From Bacteroidales bacterium (GTDB lineage: Bacteria > Bacteroidota > Bacteroidia > Bacteroidales > WCHB1-69): DNA of 7,393 bases. The position numbers were made by a program, and so were the translations under genes. This document shows positions 5,221-7,393 of the stretch, in pieces (position 1 is the first letter of the stretch; every line of letters starts with the position of its first letter). The notes beneath the pieces are model-generated. The model did no database searches, had not been told where the DNA came from, and saw nothing but the letters and a program-made list of their open reading frames with translations. The stretch covers positions 1-7,393 of the forward strand of contig JAIROC010000602.1 of assembly GCA_031257735.1 (NCBI GenBank), written 5' to 3'.

Positions 5221-6000
5221 TTAACATGTTCCATTCAAATCTTTCCGTTCTAAAATTATCCTATTAGCATCTACTTCTGCTTGTAGTTGAGGTGTTAATT
5301 TTGTTCGAGTATCAACTATTAATGTTAAAGAACCACCTTTTTGCTTTTGGATATAAGCTAAATCATCTTTTAACTGAGAAGAAAAATACTGTTTATTTAC
5401 ATTCTTTACTTCTGTAAGATGCTTTCCGTCTTCAGACATACCATCAGGTATTCTGTATTTTCTTTTTCCTGATGCAGAGTCTATTTTTTTTGTGTTTTTG
5501 GTAATTCCTGCATTTTGCTCCCCTGTTTGTCCTATTTCATTTATTTCGTTTAATCCAAATGTATCAAGCCAAGTATTTGGATCATGAATGTAGTCATAAA
5601 GTTTAAAGCCACCCTCTAATCGTGTCGGATCTTGGCTCAAATACATCCCCTCCTCTGGCGAGTAATACCGAAACCGATTATAATACAGCCCCGTTTCCGC
5701 ATCCTCGTACTGTCCCTGATACCGGAACGGACATTCCGTTTTGCTTCCGCCCTGAAAGTTTCGTACTTTTCCGTAGGAGTTCAATTCGCATGTCCAGACC
5801 GCCTCGCCGTCTTCGCGGTACATCGCTTCCGGTGTGCCGAGATAATTAGTTGCGACGGAAAGTTGCTCCTTTTCGGTGATTTTTGCCGCAGGGACAAATG
5901 TCGCCACCTCCTGCGCCTGCCTCATTTGCGGGTCGGGAGCGGCATATACCGGAGCGGCAAACTGCACGACAAGCGTTAAAAACATCCATATAAATCTCAT
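5221..6000 (-). CDS. signal peptide plus shortened RHS core with Tox-REase-7-like tip (module 3)
   Basis: From the ATG at 6000 the product has 259 residues: a signal peptide (1-20, MRFIWMFLTLVVQFAAP then VYA), a short linker, about 115 residues of RHS core (36-150, with FRYQGQYEDAETGLYYNRFR) and a tip (151-259). A further in-frame Met at 6081 would add 27 residues encoded by the promoter region, so it is rejected. The tip shows YRIPD186 followed by LTE197-V-K199-N, the D...ExK arrangement of PD-(D/E)XK nucleases, and SSQLKDDLAYIQK after it. This pattern matches restriction-endonuclease-fold toxin 7 (Tox-REase-7), expected to cut DNA or RNA in the target cell. Unlike its sisters, the first self-cleavage motif reads DPTR rather than DPIG, while the second is DTFG. 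Cys90 in the core and Cys259 at the C-terminus are the notable cysteines. The immunity candidate follows or overlaps. Confidence 0.8.
   Translation of the reverse strand: MRFIWMFLTLVVQFAAPVYAAPDPQMRQAQEVATFVPAAKITEKEQLSVATNYLGTPEAMYREDGEAVWTCELNSYGKVRNFQGGSKTECPFRYQGQYEDAETGLYYNRFRYYSPEEGMYLSQDPTRLEGGFKLYDYIHDPNTWLDTFGLNEINEIGQTGEQNAGITKNTKKIDSASGKRKYRIPDGMSEDGKHLTEVKNVNKQYFSSQLKDDLAYIQKQKGGSLTLIVDTRTKLTPQLQAEVDANRIILERKDLNGTC
5630..5902 (-). repeat. RHS-core direct repeat, copy 2
   Basis: This is the partner of 3759-4031: 273 bases, ungapped, about 93% identical by hand count. Most differences leave the protein unchanged. The left border coincides with the DP motif, where the module-specific end of the core begins. 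Confidence 0.85.
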
Positions 6001-6181
6001 GCCTCTAAAATCTGATAAATTCAGGCGGCAAAGATAGGCAAAAATTAAAAATTCTGTCCGGACAAATTTCCGTGTTCGCACGACAGGAAATTTTTTTAAC
6101 GCCGTGCGCCGACACTTTCGAGGATACAGAGTTGATACTGTAATGTTCGCATTATAAATGCTTATACACTATACTGCCGAA
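5949..6181 (-). repeat. 5' block (signal peptide, promoter, upstream region), copy 2
   Basis: This is the partner of 2657-2882 and is 233 bases long because of a 7-base tandem duplication (AAAAATT) at 6040-6055. It covers the signal-peptide codons, promoter and upstream region of module 3 and ends inside repeat copy E. Confidence 0.85.
6029..6066 (-). promoter_or_regulatory. promoter of module 3 with lengthened spacer
   Basis: TATCTTTG (6029-6036) and TTTG (6063-6066) on the minus strand are the same elements as in module 1, but the spacer is 26 bases instead of 19, owing to a 7-base duplication. The -7 box lies at the same distance from the start at 6000. The palindrome TGTCCGGACA (6055-6064) is kept. 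Because 26 bases exceeds the 19-21 usual for this promoter type, reduced activity is expected. Confidence 0.6.
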
Positions 6182-6201
6182 TTACAAATTCGGCAGGACG
6201 G
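6146..6201. repeat. double-hairpin interspersed repeat, copy E
   Basis: This is the best-preserved copy. Hairpin 1 is GCATT (6149-6153), loop ATA, AATGC (6157-6161). Hairpin 2 has a perfect 10-bp stem, CTGCCGAATT (6174-6183), loop ACA, AATTCGGCAG (6187-6196), followed by GACGG. It lies between the immunity gene of module 4 and the promoter block of module 3. A further small stem, ACGGAA/TTCCGT (6205-6222), lies between it and that immunity gene. Confidence 0.8.
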
Positions 6202-6249
6202 CATACGGAACAGTTTTTCCGTTTCGTTCGACGAATCGTACTTTAAGTA

Positions 6250-6705
6250 TTATAACTTGTTGTATATCTCTTTTAACTCCTTTTCGTATTTAGAAGCATG
6301 AGGAATACGAATGGCTTTTAAATATGTCAACATATTGCTTAAATTATCTTTTAATAAACAGTATTCTATTAAATACATTAATAAAAAACCTTGAGAATAG
6401 CCTAAAACAGTTTCGTTAACATCATCATCGTCTATTTCTTCGCCTTCAGGATATTCTTCATCAACTTTTACGTTTTCAAATTTCTGCATTTTCAATAATA
6501 CGAATTTTTTGAAATCATTTATTTGATTATCAAGAATTTCAAAAATATCTTTTTCTGACAAATGCGCTATTTCAATTTTTTGTTCATCTCTGTTTGCTGC
6601 TGCATCTCTGTATTCATCAAGAATTTTTAACTTCGTCCGTTTTTGAATATCTTTTATCAAATTTTGATATTGATATGAATTGACTATTTTTTTTACTATT
6701 TCCAT
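6250..6705 (-). CDS. putative immunity protein of module 4 (acidic, unrecognised family)
   Basis: From the Met at 6705 (MEIVKKIVNSYQYQN) the product has 151 residues; an in-frame Met at 6744 would add 13 and overlap the toxin stop. The added part (NYDIFNIYIY) is encoded largely by an (AT)8 run and does not look like protein, so I prefer 6705. The protein is helical, soluble and has an acidic patch (EEYPEGEEIDDDD, about 90-102) of the type by which immunity proteins often mimic or mask nucleic-acid-binding surfaces of nucleases. I do not recognise a family. The role is inferred from its position directly after the HNH-type toxin and before repeat copy E. Confidence 0.6.
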   Translation of the reverse strand: MEIVKKIVNSYQYQNLIKDIQKRTKLKILDEYRDAAANRDEQKIEIAHLSEKDIFEILDNQINDFKKFVLLKMQKFENVKVDEEYPEGEEIDDDDVNETVLGYSQGFLLMYLIEYCLLKDNLSNMLTYLKAIRIPHASKYEKELKEIYNKL

Positions 6706-6719
6706 ATATATATATATAT
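6704..6719. repeat. (AT)8 dinucleotide run at the immunity start codon
   Basis: Sixteen bases of alternating A and T end in the ATG of the module 4 immunity gene. Slippage here would change the spacing between the toxin stop and the immunity start, and would change frame if the upstream Met at 6744 were used. Confidence 0.7.
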
Positions 6720-6733
6720 TAAAAATATCATAA

Positions 6734-7393
6734 TTACCATACATCTACTCCTCTAATTACAGCATCTAAATCATAACCAACAATTCTGAATGGGTCTATT
6801 GCCTCATGTTGCCAAGGGGTTACTATTGTTAGATTAGATGCATTATGTACACTTGTACCGCCAACTCTTTGTGGAATAATTGTGTGATGTAATTCTAACG
6901 AATAATCTTTTATAGAAGTTATACCTGTGCTTCTATTTGTAACTTCAACTGTCATTTTGGGTGCTTTTCCCTCTGACATCCGGTTTAAATTCCTTTGGGA
7001 ATATTTTCTTGTAGTTTGATTATTTGCTGCTTCTTGTTTCCAAAAGTTTTGTCTTGCGGTTTTCCAACATTCTAATCCAAATTCATCTACCCATGAATTA
7101 GTGTCTTTTACATACCCGTACAGCGTCGGATTATTTCCCGCCAATCCAATCGGGTCTTGACTGATATAACCACCTATATTTGGGTCATAGTACCTGAACC
7201 GATTATAGTACAATCCCGTCTCACTATCCTCATATTGACCCTGATACCTGAACGGACAATCCTTCAAAGAACGCCCGGCAAAGGTACGGACTTTTCCGTA
7301 AATATCCAAATCTGCCTCCCAGGTTTTTTCTCCTTTTGCGTTATACATCTGTACGGGAGTGCCGAGATAGTCGGTTACGATGCTTTGACTGCC
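6734..7393 (-). CDS. RHS protein C-terminus with HNH/ENDO VII (LHH-like) nuclease tip (module 4, 5' end beyond window)
   Basis: The frame is open to the right edge (219 codons visible). The first in-frame Met (7348) is internal to RHS sequence and is not a start: the codons before it read GSQSIVTDYLGTPVQ, normal RHS. The visible core has FRYQGQYEDSETGLYYNRFR, then SQDPIG and DEFGL, the paired motif at the self-cleavage site. The tip (about visible residues 108-219) contains LELHH (166-170), then NLTIVTPWQHEAIDPFR, which fits the HNH/ENDO VII nuclease superfamily, closest to the LHH type; the histidine pair and the later His196 would form the metal site. It would act as a DNA- or RNA-cutting toxin delivered by the RHS shell. 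Whether a complete RHS gene lies to the right cannot be seen. The RHS part is diverged from modules 2 and 3. Confidence 0.8.
   Translation of the reverse strand, partial: GSQSIVTDYLGTPVQMYNAKGEKTWEADLDIYGKVRTFAGRSLKDCPFRYQGQYEDSETGLYYNRFRYYDPNIGGYISQDPIGLAGNNPTLYGYVKDTNSWVDEFGLECWKTARQNFWKQEAANNQTTRKYSQRNLNRMSEGKAPKMTVEVTNRSTGITSIKDYSLELHHTIIPQRVGGTSVHNASNLTIVTPWQHEAIDPFRIVGYDLDAVIRGVDVW

Noticed and set aside
1815..6201. Integron-like cassette array with attC sites
   Set aside because: The order gene-then-palindrome resembles integron cassettes, but I see no GTTRRRY/RYYYAAC core sites, the cassettes have their own promoters, and no integrase is in the window.
1815..6201. CRISPR array
   Set aside because: The repeats are hundreds to more than a thousand bases apart with genes between them, so there are no spacers.

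Overview
The window looks like accessory DNA from a member of the Bacteroidota. The evidence is AT-rich sequence, promoters of the TAnnTTTG type (one with a TTTG element 19 bases upstream), a family of RHS-tip toxins, a SUKH immunity protein and a propeller/thioredoxin-like lipoprotein pair. The species cannot be named from the sequence. Every gene I accept lies on the minus strand, so transcription runs from the right edge to the left edge.

Right to centre (7393 to 1820) is an array of four polymorphic-toxin modules. Module 4 (6734-7393, open at the right edge) is the C-terminus of an RHS protein carrying an HNH/ENDO VII (LHH-like) nuclease tip, followed by an acidic immunity candidate. Module 3 (5221-6000) is a signal peptide fused to a shortened RHS core with a Tox-REase-7-like tip, followed by an immunity candidate. 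Module 2 (3311-4357) is a signal peptide fused to a longer RHS remnant with a tip I do not recognise, followed by a 98-residue immunity candidate. Module 1 (2382-2708) is a signal peptide fused directly to a WHH nuclease with no RHS core, followed by a SUKH immunity protein. Modules 1-3 each have their own -7 promoter box and related signal peptides. They differ mainly in how much RHS shell remains, so they look like one parental 5' end joined to different 3' tips by internal deletion or recombination.

A family of interspersed repeats sits just 3' of each immunity gene, and in one case inside it, so the repeats mark module boundaries. The typical copy has two adjacent hairpins whose stems are kept by compensatory or G-U changes. 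RHS-core segments are near 50% GC by eye, while tips and immunity genes are clearly AT-rich, as expected for exchangeable toxin tips.

The left part (1697 to 1) is a separate minus-strand cluster. It contains a 5'-truncated 6-bladed beta-propeller-like gene that keeps a promoter, a translationally coupled thioredoxin-like lipoprotein, and the N-terminal 270 residues of a multi-pass membrane protein resembling GT-C/TMTC-type glycosyltransferases, which runs off the left edge.

Family names come from motif recognition by eye. No database search was possible.
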